Assembly: GCA_003497135.1 (NCBI GenBank)
Contig: DNKR01000029.1
Span: 28,057 to 51,396 of the forward strand
Source: Candidatus Uhrbacteria bacterium
Lineage (GTDB): Bacteria; Patescibacteriota; Patescibacteriia; UBA9934; UBA9568
Reading direction: 5' to 3'
Length of the DNA stretch: 23,340 nt
The notes under the pieces are model-generated. The model made no database searches. It saw nothing but the letters and a program-made list of their open reading frames with translations, and was not told where the DNA came from. Every line of letters begins with the position of its first letter. The first letter of the stretch is position 1. This document shows positions 6,965 through 13,760 of this stretch, piece by piece. Made by a program: the position numbers and the translations under genes.

Positions 6965-7116
6965 ATTGAATAAGGAAAGTGCTTCATTGATATTTTTTTT
7001 TGTGTCTCAGGGCATTCACCCCTAACCCCTCTTGCCCCTCGCCCAAACGGAAAAATCAAATCCGCTTTCTTTTAAAAGCAATTCGCTGAGGCGAATTAAA
7101 GGAAAACATGTACATC
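6965..7116 (+). other. Non-coding spacer after the methyltransferase
   Basis: Contains the right copy of the direct repeat (7010-7047) and the hairpin AATTCGC-TGAG-GCGAATT (7080-7097). No gene or convincing terminator is seen; a run of T at 6993-7001 has no stem before it. Confidence 0.6.
7010..7047 (+). repeat. Direct repeat, right copy flanking the restriction-modification pair
   Basis: 38 bp starting GGGCATTCACCCCTAACCCC and ending CTCGCCCAAA; pairs with the left copy at 4849-4885. The two copies bracket the endonuclease, the methyltransferase and both promoters. Confidence 0.75.
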
Positions 7117-7204
7117 ACATAACACAGCGTATGCGGTTCGGGCTTTTCTAAAGCCATCTCCAATATTTGCTACGGAAAACATCGCATACACGCGAACGTT
7201 AGAC
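7117..7204 (+). other. attC-like site 3
   Basis: R''-like ACATAAC (7117-7123), arm AGCGTATGCGG, a GGCTTT/AAAGCC hairpin in the loop, arm CGCATACACGC, spacer GAAC, R' GTTAGAC (7198-7204). The two R boxes do not fully match each other. It would close the block that holds the restriction-modification pair. Confidence 0.75.
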
Positions 7205-7231
7205 AAAATGCTGTTACGAAAACAGCGCATC

Positions 7232-7265
7232 GCCTAACACGCGTATCTGGTTCCGGTGAACGGCC
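7232..7265 (+). other. Half attC-like site (5' half only)
   Basis: GCCTAAC (7232-7238) followed by ACGCGTATCTGGTTCCGG, matching the left half of the other sites, but no right half follows. The preceding bases CATCGCCTAAC repeat those of site 4 (7823-7833). It is probably the scar of a deletion just upstream of the acetyltransferase gene. The remaining bases to 7325 hold no gene. Confidence 0.55.
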
Positions 7266-7325
7266 AAGCAGTTTATCGGGTGAAATTTGGGGGGTTGGTC
7301 ATTTATTTTTTTCTCGTATTATCTT

Positions 7326-7793
7326 ATGTCAGAAGTATCAGGATACAATCACGACGCACAGCGGGAAGTTAAAAAAATCGATAAAATCAGGTTGACTGGC
7401 TTCGACATGGACTATTTTAAATCACTGGAAGGTGAGGATGGTTGGATAGCACTGGGCCAGGAGAATTGTACGAATCAGCACTATTTCACAGTCTGCGCTG
7501 AAGATGGTACTAAGGTCGGGATAGCCGGGGTCTATGATACCGAAGACGATCAGAACATCACCCACACGGTCGTCGATCCGAAGTATCGGGGGCAAGGTCT
7601 GGCTGCAAAATGCAAAGATGCCCTTATGGATTCACTGGGCTTGCCCTTCGTCACGCTCACAATCAGCCTAGACAATACCCCGTCACTAAAAGCCGCTGAA
7701 AAACTTTCTGGAGTACAAAAAGTCAGTGACGCTAAATATGAGGCTGATTTTCATAAAGCCAAGTTCATGTTTACTCGTGCCGAAAAAAAATAA
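7326..7793 (+). CDS. GNAT-family N-acetyltransferase
   Basis: 155 residues from the ATG at 7326; an in-frame ATG at 7287 lies in the cassette leader and is less likely. The acetyl-CoA binding motif A is clear: HTVVDPKYRGQGLAAKCKDA, containing the R/Q-x-x-G-x-G/A signature as RGQGLA. Preceding strands (HYFTVCAEDG, VGIAGVYDTE) fit the GNAT fold, and NTPSLKAAEKLSG near the C-terminus is the usual motif B helix. It transfers an acetyl group to an unknown amine; small-molecule or protein-terminus acetylation are both possible. It is the single gene of its cassette and looks somewhat richer in GC than the genes around it. Confidence 0.85.
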   Translation: MSEVSGYNHDAQREVKKIDKIRLTGFDMDYFKSLEGEDGWIALGQENCTNQHYFTVCAEDGTKVGIAGVYDTEDDQNITHTVVDPKYRGQGLAAKCKDALMDSLGLPFVTLTISLDNTPSLKAAEKLSGVQKVSDAKYEADFHKAKFMFTRAEKK

Positions 7794-7826
7794 ATTGCCA
7801 AAATTTTGTAAATTTTTCATTACATC

Positions 7827-7952
7827 GCCTAACAGCGTGTATGCGTTCCCAGATATGATGCACTGGACAAGCAAATTGAAAAACCCCGCCTCTTTTGATA
7901 CAGTAGATAAGGATTCGGGGTTTTCAATTTCGCATACACGCATACGTTAAGC
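7827..7952 (+). other. attC-like site 4 with nested terminator hairpin
   Basis: R'' GCCTAAC (7827-7833), arm AGCGTGTATGCG, arm CGCATACACGC, R' GTTAAGC (7946-7952). The loop contains the nested hairpin 7873-7930. The R boxes pair at 6 of 7. Confidence 0.85.
7873..7930 (+). terminator. Terminator-like hairpin nested in attC site 4 (copy 1)
   Basis: AAATTGAAAAACCCCG pairs with CGGGGTTTTCAATTT, about 15 bp with one bulged A, around a loop with the text CTCTTTTGATACAGTAGATA. The same loop text recurs at 10258-10315 and 13309-13353. The T tract lies in the 3' arm. Confidence 0.8.
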
Positions 7953-7972
7953 AACATAAGTAACCTATAACA

Positions 7973-8551
7973 ATGAAACGCATTATTCTTGCTTCTGGTT
8001 CACCACGAAAAAAAGAGATTCTTTCAAAACTTGGATTGCCTTTCGAAGTTATACCTTCGTCGTACGAAGAGGATATGACAGCAAAATCAGATCAATATGA
8101 ACTTGCAAAGTTTTTGAGTCTAGGAAAGGCAAGAGATGTTGCAAAACAGATCGATGGCGCAGCGATAGTAATTGGTGCCGATACATTTGTTTCGTTCGAT
8201 GGGAAATTCCTTGGAAAGCCAAAAAATGAAAACGAAGCAAGAATAATGCTCGAGCAACTGAGCGGAAAGACACATGAGATTATTACCGGAGTTACACTCA
8301 TCGACACATCAACATGTACCGAAATAAACGAAGCATTAGTCAGTAAAATTATGCTACGCCTAATCTCACCTGATGAAATCGATGGCTACATCAAAACCGG
8401 AGAGCCTCTTGATAAAGCAGGTGCTTATGCTATACAAGAGAGAGGAGCTGCATTTGTGGAACGCATTAATGGCGACTTTTACACGGTCATGGGTCTTCCG
8501 CTTTTCTTTGTTGCGCAAAAGCTAAAAGAGTTGGGTGTTAAGTTATTTTAG
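7973..8551 (+). CDS. maf: Maf-family nucleoside triphosphate pyrophosphatase
   Basis: 192 residues, full length for the family. Signature elements: ILASGSPRKKEIL at the N-terminus (phosphate-binding loop), IGADTFV with the metal-binding Asp, GKP, SGKTHEIITGV, GEPLDKAGAYAIQ and INGDFYTVMGLPL. Maf proteins hydrolyse the alpha-beta phosphate bond of non-canonical or canonical NTPs (dTTP/UTP/CTP or modified pyrimidines) and act in nucleotide-pool cleaning and septum control. It is the only gene of its cassette, and the cassette ends carry partial inverted repeats (7946-7964 with 8551-8565), unusual for what is normally a chromosomal housekeeping gene. TATAAC lies just before the ATG; there is no Shine-Dalgarno sequence. 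Confidence 0.93.
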   Translation: MKRIILASGSPRKKEILSKLGLPFEVIPSSYEEDMTAKSDQYELAKFLSLGKARDVAKQIDGAAIVIGADTFVSFDGKFLGKPKNENEARIMLEQLSGKTHEIITGVTLIDTSTCTEINEALVSKIMLRLISPDEIDGYIKTGEPLDKAGAYAIQERGAAFVERINGDFYTVMGLPLFFVAQKLKELGVKLF

Positions 8552-8558
8552 TTACGTT

Positions 8559-8624
8559 GCCTAACAGCGCGCCAGCGGCTCGTTACACTCGTCCAAATAC
8601 TTCTCATACACGCGAATGTTAAGA
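8559..8624 (+). other. attC-like site 5 (short)
   Basis: R'' GCCTAAC (8559-8565), arm AGCGCGCCAGCGG, arm TCATACACGCG, R' GTTAAGA (8618-8624). At 66 bp it is the shortest site; the loop lacks the nested terminator. R' is not complementary to its own R'' but is fully complementary to the R'' of the next site (TCTTAAC at 9297). Confidence 0.75.
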
Positions 8625-9303
8625 GCAATCGCTGTACCCTACTGCAACTATGAAACTATATCTATCATCTTATAAAATCGGGGACAACATGGAAGAGCTA
8701 AAAGGGCTAATGTCAGCGTCCAACAAAAAAATGGGTTATATTCCCAATGCGCTAGACTTTACCGGTGCATACTCGGAAAGACGAAAAAAGCACATCCAGT
8801 CCGACATGGACTCACTCGAACATCTTGGCTTTGAAGTTGAAGAACTGGATTTACGAAATTACTTCAACAAACAAAAGGAATTGAAATCCAAACTGGATAC
8901 CTTGGGAGGTATTTGGGTAAGCGGTGGAAATACTTTTGTTCTTCGCCAAGCCATGCGACTAAGCGGCATGGATGAAATTGTAAAACAGCTAGCCAGTCGA
9001 AAAGACTTTTTATATGGAGGCTATAGTGCTGGCTGTTGTGTGCTTTCCTCAAGCCTGAAAGCTTACGCAATCGTAGATGATGCCACAGACACACCTTACC
9101 AGGAACTCAAAGAAACAATTTGGGATGGTCTGGGCCTTATTGATTATGCCTTTTTGCCGCATTTTGAATCGGATCACCCAGAGTCCGTTGACGTTAGTAA
9201 AGAAGTTGAGTTTTGCATTAAAAATAACATCCCCTTTAAAACTATCAGTGATGGAGAAGTGATTATAGTGCAATAAGGAATGGGTACAGCGCTTGCTCTT
9301 AAC
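8618..9303 (+). repeat. Inverted repeat bounding the peptidase E cassette
   Basis: The 22 bases at 8618-8639 (starting GTTAAGAGCAATCG) and those at 9282-9303 (ending TTGCTCTTAAC) are reverse complements except at one position. They include the R' box that starts the cassette and the R'' box that begins its attC. In an excised circle they would sit on both sides of one attC and lengthen its stem. Confidence 0.85.
8650..9276 (+). CDS. Peptidase E-like (family S51) serine hydrolase
   Basis: 208 residues. A class-I glutamine-amidotransferase-like fold with the S51 nucleophile elbow GGYSAGC (Ser126), preceded by GGIWVSGGNTFVLRQAM (86-102) and followed by FLPHFESDHPES (His171), matching the Ser-His pattern of dipeptidase E/cyanophycinase relatives. 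Peptidase E cleaves N-terminal Asp-X dipeptides; other S51 members process cyanophycin or unknown peptides. The cysteines after the elbow (GCC rather than GA) are unusual. Single gene of its cassette, whose two ends are a 21-of-22 inverted repeat. Cytoplasmic; no signal peptide. Confidence 0.87.
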   Translation: MKLYLSSYKIGDNMEELKGLMSASNKKMGYIPNALDFTGAYSERRKKHIQSDMDSLEHLGFEVEELDLRNYFNKQKELKSKLDTLGGIWVSGGNTFVLRQAMRLSGMDEIVKQLASRKDFLYGGYSAGCCVLSSSLKAYAIVDDATDTPYQELKETIWDGLGLIDYAFLPHFESDHPESVDVSKEVEFCIKNNIPFKTISDGEVIIVQ

Positions 9304-9422
9304 AGCGGCTTTACGGTTCGGGCCGGCCATTTGAAACGGCCCCCATCTCCCATATTTGCCAGCAGTCGCCCTTAGGGCATATTATGTCGATGACAAGCTT
9401 CGCATACACGCGAACGTTAGCT
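9297..9422 (+). other. attC-like site 6
   Basis: R'' TCTTAAC (9297-9303), then AGCGGCTTTACGGTTCGGG, a GGGCCG/CGGCCC hairpin in the loop, arm CGCATACACGC, spacer GAAC, R' GTTAGCT (9416-9422). The left arm is weaker than in other sites. Confidence 0.75.
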
Positions 9423-9499
9423 GAAATTGGGCTATCTATTATCCATGATCAATGGTAAGCTTTTAATAATCAATAACTCATTCATTAACCCAAAAAAAT

Positions 9500-10192
9500 A
9501 TGGAACAAACAAAATCCAATACAGTATCGGTCGTCCTCGCAATCATCATCACCGCAGTTATTGTCGGTGGTGGAGTTTATTGGTGGCAAAACAAGGAAAA
9601 TCAGCCAGTGCCAACACAACAAGGAAATCAAGAACAGGAGGCTCGCTCGCTTGCTGATTGTAGCGAGTTAGGTTCTTCGTGGACACAGTTCTCGAATAGC
9701 GGAACCTCGTTGTCATTCTGTTATAGAACTTCGTGGGGCACTACCGAATTAAAGGAAACTAGAATTAGTCCAGAGGCAAAGGTTGGCACAATCTATTACA
9801 TTAGTTTTTCAGACGCTCCCGCTCAACCATTGGTCAATAACAACCCATATCCGCTCATCGGTTATTCAACGCTCGATTTTCAGAGTCTTGGGGACAGCGA
9901 TGTTGGTCCAGGAATGGATTGGAAAGCATTGGATTTCAGCAAAAGCGAAACTGAACTCGCTCTCCTCTTCCGGAATCAAAACGCCACCGTCCAGAAACTT
10001 ACTGTGAACGGCAAACAAGTACTCAAAGTTCACAGTGATTCCATAGAACCGCTGTCACAAAAACGTGTAACACCGCTTAATTACTTCATGCCGAATGTTG
10101 TTATCAATGGAACAACATATAATCTGCACATCAACGGTTCGCCTGAGCAAGAAGCTGATCTTGATAAACTATTGGGATCAATGGTCTTTTAA
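9500..10192 (+). CDS. Cassette-encoded membrane-anchored extracytoplasmic protein
   Basis: 230 residues: short N-terminal stretch, one membrane segment (about 10-32, SVVLAIIITAVIVGGGVYWW), a Gln/Glu-rich linker (NQEQEARSL) and a folded extracytoplasmic domain from about residue 50 (CSELGSSWTQFSNSGTSLSFCY, a likely Cys pair). The domain arrangement resembles that of the protein at 17221-17787, but sequence similarity is not evident. It is the full-length counterpart of the truncated gene at the window start, with high nucleotide identity and no indels over 455 bases. It stands alone in its cassette. No enzyme motif; perhaps a surface or stress-related lipoprotein-like factor. Function unknown. 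Confidence 0.85.
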   Translation: MEQTKSNTVSVVLAIIITAVIVGGGVYWWQNKENQPVPTQQGNQEQEARSLADCSELGSSWTQFSNSGTSLSFCYRTSWGTTELKETRISPEAKVGTIYYISFSDAPAQPLVNNNPYPLIGYSTLDFQSLGDSDVGPGMDWKALDFSKSETELALLFRNQNATVQKLTVNGKQVLKVHSDSIEPLSQKRVTPLNYFMPNVVINGTTYNLHINGSPEQEADLDKLLGSMVF

Positions 10193-10217
10193 AGGTAGAA
10201 AAATCAGCACAACTATC

Positions 10218-10337
10218 GCTTAACAGAGCATGTATGCGGTTCCGCTTCGCTCCGCCCAAATTGAAAAACCCCGCCTCTTTTGATATATTAGATAAAGATG
10301 CGGGGTTTTTAATTTCGTTTACACGCGAACGTTAGCT
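10218..10337 (+). other. attC-like site 7 with nested terminator hairpin
   Basis: R'' GCTTAAC (10218-10224), arm GCATGTATGCGG, nested hairpin 10258-10315, arm CGTTTACACGC, spacer GAAC, R' GTTAGCT (10331-10337). Next cassette starts GTTAGCTGAAAT, the same text as at 9416 and 13375. Confidence 0.8.
10258..10315 (+). terminator. Terminator-like hairpin nested in attC site 7 (copy 2)
   Basis: AAATTGAAAAACCCCGC pairs with GCGGGGTTTTTAATTT, around the loop text CTCTTTTGATATATTAGATA. Closely similar to copies 1 and 3. Confidence 0.85.
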
Positions 10338-10417
10338 GAAATATTCCTTAAAAGAAATTATTTTTGTTTTTTATAAGGAAACGATTTTATTAAATACATC
10401 CCCCGCAATAAATTACT

Positions 10418-12244
10418 ATGAATTTTAATTTTTATTACATAAAATTAATTACATTTATAATTATCGCGCCACTCTTAATTGCGGCGCTAATCTTGACTTT
10501 TATTAAATCGCCATCTCCGCCAGCTACCGATGAAAATAATAGCTGCCACCAAACAAATCTTCCTTATCAAGATCCGACTTTAACAATTGACCAAAGAGTT
10601 ACCGACTTAATGAATAGAATGACCGTCGCGGAAAAAATAGGCCAGATGGTTTTGGTTGAAAAAAATAGCATCCACGATATTAATGATATTACTCAATATA
10701 ATCTTGGAGCGCTATTGAGCGGCGGCGGAGCCGGACCAAAACAAGATATTCCCTTGGCTTGGCTTCAAATGACAAATGAGTTTCAGTCCGCTGCAAAAAA
10801 CACCTGTTTAGGTATCCCTCTTTTATATGGTATTGACGCCATCCATGGCCATGGCAATGTTTTTGGAGCCACAATTTTTCCTCATTTTATCGGTTTGGGC
10901 GCCACCAAAGATCCGGATTTAGTTAAACGAGTGGCCGTGGCCACTGCCGAAGAAATGGCTGCCACTGGAATTTATTGGAATTTTGCTCCCAATCTTGATG
11001 TGGCGAAAGATATCCGCTGGGGTAAAACATACGAAACTTTCGGATCAGATACGGCCAATGTAGCGCAACTTGGACTGGCTTATTTAGAGGGAACACAAGA
11101 TTCACCCAATGGCTATTATAATGTCTTGGCTAACCCCAAGCACTTTCTTGGCGGCGGAAATATGGAATATGGCACCTCCCGCAATAAAAAATTCAAAGTG
11201 GAAGAGGGAAACATAACCATTGATGAAGAAACTTTGCGCCTGGTTCACATGGTTCCTTTTCAAAAAGCCATCGCTGGCGGCGCGCGAGTCGTCATGGTTG
11301 GCACCGCCAGTTGGCAAGGTAAGATAAATTCCGATAATTATCATCTTTTAACGGAGCTACTAAAAAATGAGCTTGGATTTTCCGGTTTTATTGTTTCCGA
11401 TTGGTACGGAGTTTATCAAATTGAAACAAGTAAATATAATTCTTTGGTGCGAGCGGTAAATGCCGGTATTGATATGGTGATGACGCCATTTGAATACAAA
11501 GACTTTATCTCCAACCTGCAAGAAGCTCTAGCTAATGGCGACATCGCCGAAAAACGGTTGGACGACGCCGTCAGAAGAATTTTAACAGTAAAATTTGAAA
11601 CTGGTTTATTTGACCGCCCTGAAGCCAAGCCGGAAGGTTTGTCTGTTATTGGCAGTTCCGCCCACCGAGAGCTAGCCAGAGAAGCGGTTCGCAAATCTCA
11701 AGTATTATTAAAAAATAATAATACTGTCTTACCACTGCCCGTTTCACTCCCAAAAATTATAGTTGCCGGATCAGCGGCAGACAATTTAGGTCGCCAGGCA
11801 GGCGGCTGGACAACCGAATGGCAGGGTATAGACGGCAATTATGGTATTTCAGGAACCACCATACTTGAAGCCATAAAAAATACAGTTTCCAAGGACACAG
11901 AAGTTGTATATAATAAAAAAGGAGATTTTTCTGAAAAAAATAATCTTGCCGATGTTGGAATTATTGTTGTTGGCGAAAAACCTTATGCCGAGGGCTGGGG
12001 AGATAATGCTAATCCAAGCTTAAGTCCTGAAGACCTTTCAGCGATAAATAAAGTTAAAGCAAAAAGCAAAAAAATAATTGTCATAATAGTGTCTGGCCGC
12101 CCATTGGACATTAAAGAATATGCCAATAATTGGGATGTAATTATAGCGGCTTGGCTACCAGGAAGCGAGGGGCAAGGAGTGGCGGATGTCTTATTTGGCG
12201 ATTTTGCTTTTACAGGGACTTTGCCAGTAGATTGGGAACTATAA
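10418..12244 (+). CDS. Glycoside hydrolase family 3 beta-glucosidase-like protein, membrane-anchored
   Basis: 608 residues. One N-terminal membrane segment (about 10-29), then a GH3 catalytic barrel: ERVTDLMNRMTVAEKIGQM-like start (56-77), GIDAIHGHGN (138-147), DIRWGKTYETFGSD (198-211), the KHF motif at 241-243, and the nucleophile loop GFIVSDWYGV with Asp328. The second (alpha/beta sandwich) domain follows with VLLKNNNTVLPLP and GGWTTEWQG. It lacks the C-terminal fibronectin-III domain of BglX. Such enzymes release glucose or related sugars from beta-glycosides outside the membrane. It lies after attC site 7 but has no attC directly behind it, so it shares a cassette with the Fic gene or has lost its own site. 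TTCCTTA/TAAGGAA (10344-10380) forms an inverted repeat upstream. Confidence 0.92.
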   Translation: MNFNFYYIKLITFIIIAPLLIAALILTFIKSPSPPATDENNSCHQTNLPYQDPTLTIDQRVTDLMNRMTVAEKIGQMVLVEKNSIHDINDITQYNLGALLSGGGAGPKQDIPLAWLQMTNEFQSAAKNTCLGIPLLYGIDAIHGHGNVFGATIFPHFIGLGATKDPDLVKRVAVATAEEMAATGIYWNFAPNLDVAKDIRWGKTYETFGSDTANVAQLGLAYLEGTQDSPNGYYNVLANPKHFLGGGNMEYGTSRNKKFKVEEGNITIDEETLRLVHMVPFQKAIAGGARVVMVGTASWQGKINSDNYHLLTELLKNELGFSGFIVSDWYGVYQIETSKYNSLVRAVNAGIDMVMTPFEYKDFISNLQEALANGDIAEKRLDDAVRRILTVKFETGLFDRPEAKPEGLSVIGSSAHRELAREAVRKSQVLLKNNNTVLPLPVSLPKIIVAGSAADNLGRQAGGWTTEWQGIDGNYGISGTTILEAIKNTVSKDTEVVYNKKGDFSEKNNLADVGIIVVGEKPYAEGWGDNANPSLSPEDLSAINKVKAKSKKIIVIIVSGRPLDIKEYANNWDVIIAAWLPGSEGQGVADVLFGDFAFTGTLPVDWEL

Positions 12245-12300
12245 AAGCCGTACTAATATAAATGGAAAAATAAAACCGATTTTTTAATAGTAAACTAATT

Positions 12301-12324
12301 TATTCGGCCTATTCGGCCTATTCG
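12301..12324 (+). repeat. Short tandem repeat
   Basis: The 9-mer ATTCGGCCT is present twice, followed by ATTCG, in the gap between the GH3 and Fic genes. Each unit is GC-rich against an AT-rich background. Role unknown. Confidence 0.7.
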
Positions 12325-12344
12325 TTCATAAACTATCCCATAAC

Positions 12345-12413
12345 CGTGAAATTTGCTATTTTTTTGCAGTTTTTCACGATTATCTTGACAAAAGAGTGAA
12401 AAAGGTGTAGAAT
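12345..12413 (+). promoter_or_regulatory. Promoter and candidate operator of the Fic gene
   Basis: TTGACA (12385-12390), 17-nt spacer, TAGAAT (12408-12413), with the ATG only 10 nt further. CGTGAAA (12345-12351) and TTTCACG (12372-12378) form an inverted repeat, and a third GTGAAA (12396-12401) lies in the promoter spacer, so a repressor bound to these would block transcription. The C-terminal part of the Fic protein looks like a winged-helix DNA-binding domain and is a candidate ligand; this is inference. Confidence 0.7.
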
Positions 12414-12422
12414 AAGGATTAT

Positions 12423-13307
12423 ATGCCCAAAATATTGCATATTTTTAACATAATCTCTGGTTTACGAGAACGCTATTATGCCGCGGCTGTTGGTAAGCAG
12501 GCGCTTTTAAAATTGTTAAGCGAAGCAGAGGTGGCTGAACAGGTTTATAACTCTAACGCTATTGAAAACAGCACTCTCACGCTTGAGGAAACAGAAAAAA
12601 TACTTTTACAAATAGACTTGGATAGATACATCACTGAACGAGAAATTTTTGAAGCAAAAAATCTGGCGCGGGTTGTGTCCTACATTGACAAAAGAGCCAA
12701 AGAGCAGGAACTAACACTTGAGGTTATTTTATCTCTTCATAAAATGTTGATTTCAAATATTCGCGACGACATTGCTGGAAGGTTTAGAAAAGACAATGAA
12801 TTTGTGCGCGTCAGCAGTCATATAGCCCCCAACCCTAAAGAGGTGGTAGATCGAATGGAAAAAATGCTATCCGAGTACAATGCCGCGAGTCATGAAAATA
12901 TAATTATACGGATTGCGAAGTTGCATCTCACTTTTGAATATACGCACCCATTCTGTGACGGCAATGGCCGCATTGGGCGCGTTATTAATAATTATTTATT
13001 AATACGAGAGGGGTTCGTTCCAATAAACATAAAATTTATTGATAGAAGCAAATATTACGAAGCGTTTAAAGAATTTGATACAAAAGGTACGACTACTATT
13101 ATGGAAGAAATCGTTGGCAAGGCGCTTACCAACAGCTACTATAAGAGACTTGCGTATCTAGAAGGCGCGCGTATTATGACGCTCGCGGAATACGCAAAAA
13201 TAAATAAAATTTCGCACTCTAATTTGATTAATAAAGCAAGCCGCCAAACGATAGAAGCGTTTCTTGAAAAAGGTGTGTGGAAGATAGGCGTTGATCAAAA
13301 TAAATAA
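12423..13307 (+). CDS. Fic-domain protein (AMPylase-like) with inhibitory helix
   Basis: 294 residues. The Fic core motif HPFCDGNGRIGR (175-186) matches HPFx(D/E)GNGRxxR completely, so the catalytic His and the anion-binding loop are present. SNAIEN (44-49) matches the [S/T]xxxE[G/N] inhibitory motif located upstream of the core, marking a self-inhibited Fic protein. A C-terminal segment (about 245-294, TLAEYAKINKISHSNLINKA) resembles a winged-helix. Fic enzymes transfer AMP or similar groups to Ser/Thr/Tyr of target proteins. It has its own consensus promoter with repeated GTGAAA elements. Behind it is only the right half of an attC preceded by the shared terminator, so the cassette junction was rearranged. 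Confidence 0.92.
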   Translation: MPKILHIFNIISGLRERYYAAAVGKQALLKLLSEAEVAEQVYNSNAIENSTLTLEETEKILLQIDLDRYITEREIFEAKNLARVVSYIDKRAKEQELTLEVILSLHKMLISNIRDDIAGRFRKDNEFVRVSSHIAPNPKEVVDRMEKMLSEYNAASHENIIIRIAKLHLTFEYTHPFCDGNGRIGRVINNYLLIREGFVPINIKFIDRSKYYEAFKEFDTKGTTTIMEEIVGKALTNSYYKRLAYLEGARIMTLAEYAKINKISHSNLINKASRQTIEAFLEKGVWKIGVDQNK

Positions 13308-13308
13308 C

Positions 13309-13353
13309 AAAACCCCGCCTCTTTTGATACAGTAGATAAGGATGCGGGGTTTT
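13309..13353 (+). terminator. Terminator-like hairpin (copy 3), part of a half attC
   Basis: AAAACCCCGC (13309-13318) pairs perfectly with GCGGGGTTTT (13344-13353); loop text CTCTTTTGATACAGTAGATA is identical to copy 1. It closes the Fic transcript. Confidence 0.88.
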
Positions 13354-13381
13354 CAACTTCGCATACACGCGAACGTTAGCT
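13354..13381 (+). other. Half attC-like site (3' half only)
   Basis: Arm CGCATACACGC (13360-13370), spacer GAAC, R' GTTAGCT (13375-13381). No matching R'' or left arm lies before the terminator, where the Fic coding region ends only a few bases earlier. Confidence 0.75.
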
Positions 13382-13415
13382 GAAATAACAAAATTTTATT
13401 CGTAAAATAATCATT

Positions 13416-13745
13416 ATGTCAGAAAAATTAATACCAATTCCGCGCGTTGAGAGTCGAACCCCTAATAGAAATACGATTGAATGGGAAATCCCGGATAAAG
13501 TGCTCGCCACTCTTATGTTGGTTAGCAGGGTCGGCTATATGTTTTTAGCTAAAGTAAAACAGAAAAAGAAACATTGGTGGAATAAATCGTGGCAAACTTT
13601 TACCACTAACGCCGCCGACCCAGCAACTGCTGTTTTGACGGGGCTAGACTTCCTTGAAAAACACGGCTACACAATAGACCACAATTCAATTGAATTTGGA
13701 GAAAGATTTGGTAATCCAGAATATTTAAAACAAATGGGGATGTAA
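13416..13745 (+). CDS. Small cassette-encoded hypothetical protein
   Basis: 109 residues. The N-terminal half is basic (VKQKKKHWWNKSW, about 48-60), the C-terminal half acidic with a short helical pattern (TAVLTGLDFLEKHGYTIDH). No membrane segment, signal peptide or known motif. TAAAAT (13403-13408) lies 7 nt before the ATG, suggesting leaderless translation. The cassette is bounded by an imperfect inverted repeat: 13375-13397 against 13745-13767 match at about 18 of 23 positions. Function unknown; small unknown proteins are typical integron cargo. Confidence 0.75.
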   Translation: MSEKLIPIPRVESRTPNRNTIEWEIPDKVLATLMLVSRVGYMFLAKVKQKKKHWWNKSWQTFTTNAADPATAVLTGLDFLEKHGYTIDHNSIEFGERFGNPEYLKQMGM

Positions 13746-13760
13746 AATTTTTGTTACATC

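Noticed and set aside
7873..13353. CRISPR-like repeats (CCCCGCCTC...GATGCGGGG)
   Set aside because: Copies are kilobases apart with genes between them, are hairpins with a T tract, and have no regular spacers or cas genes.
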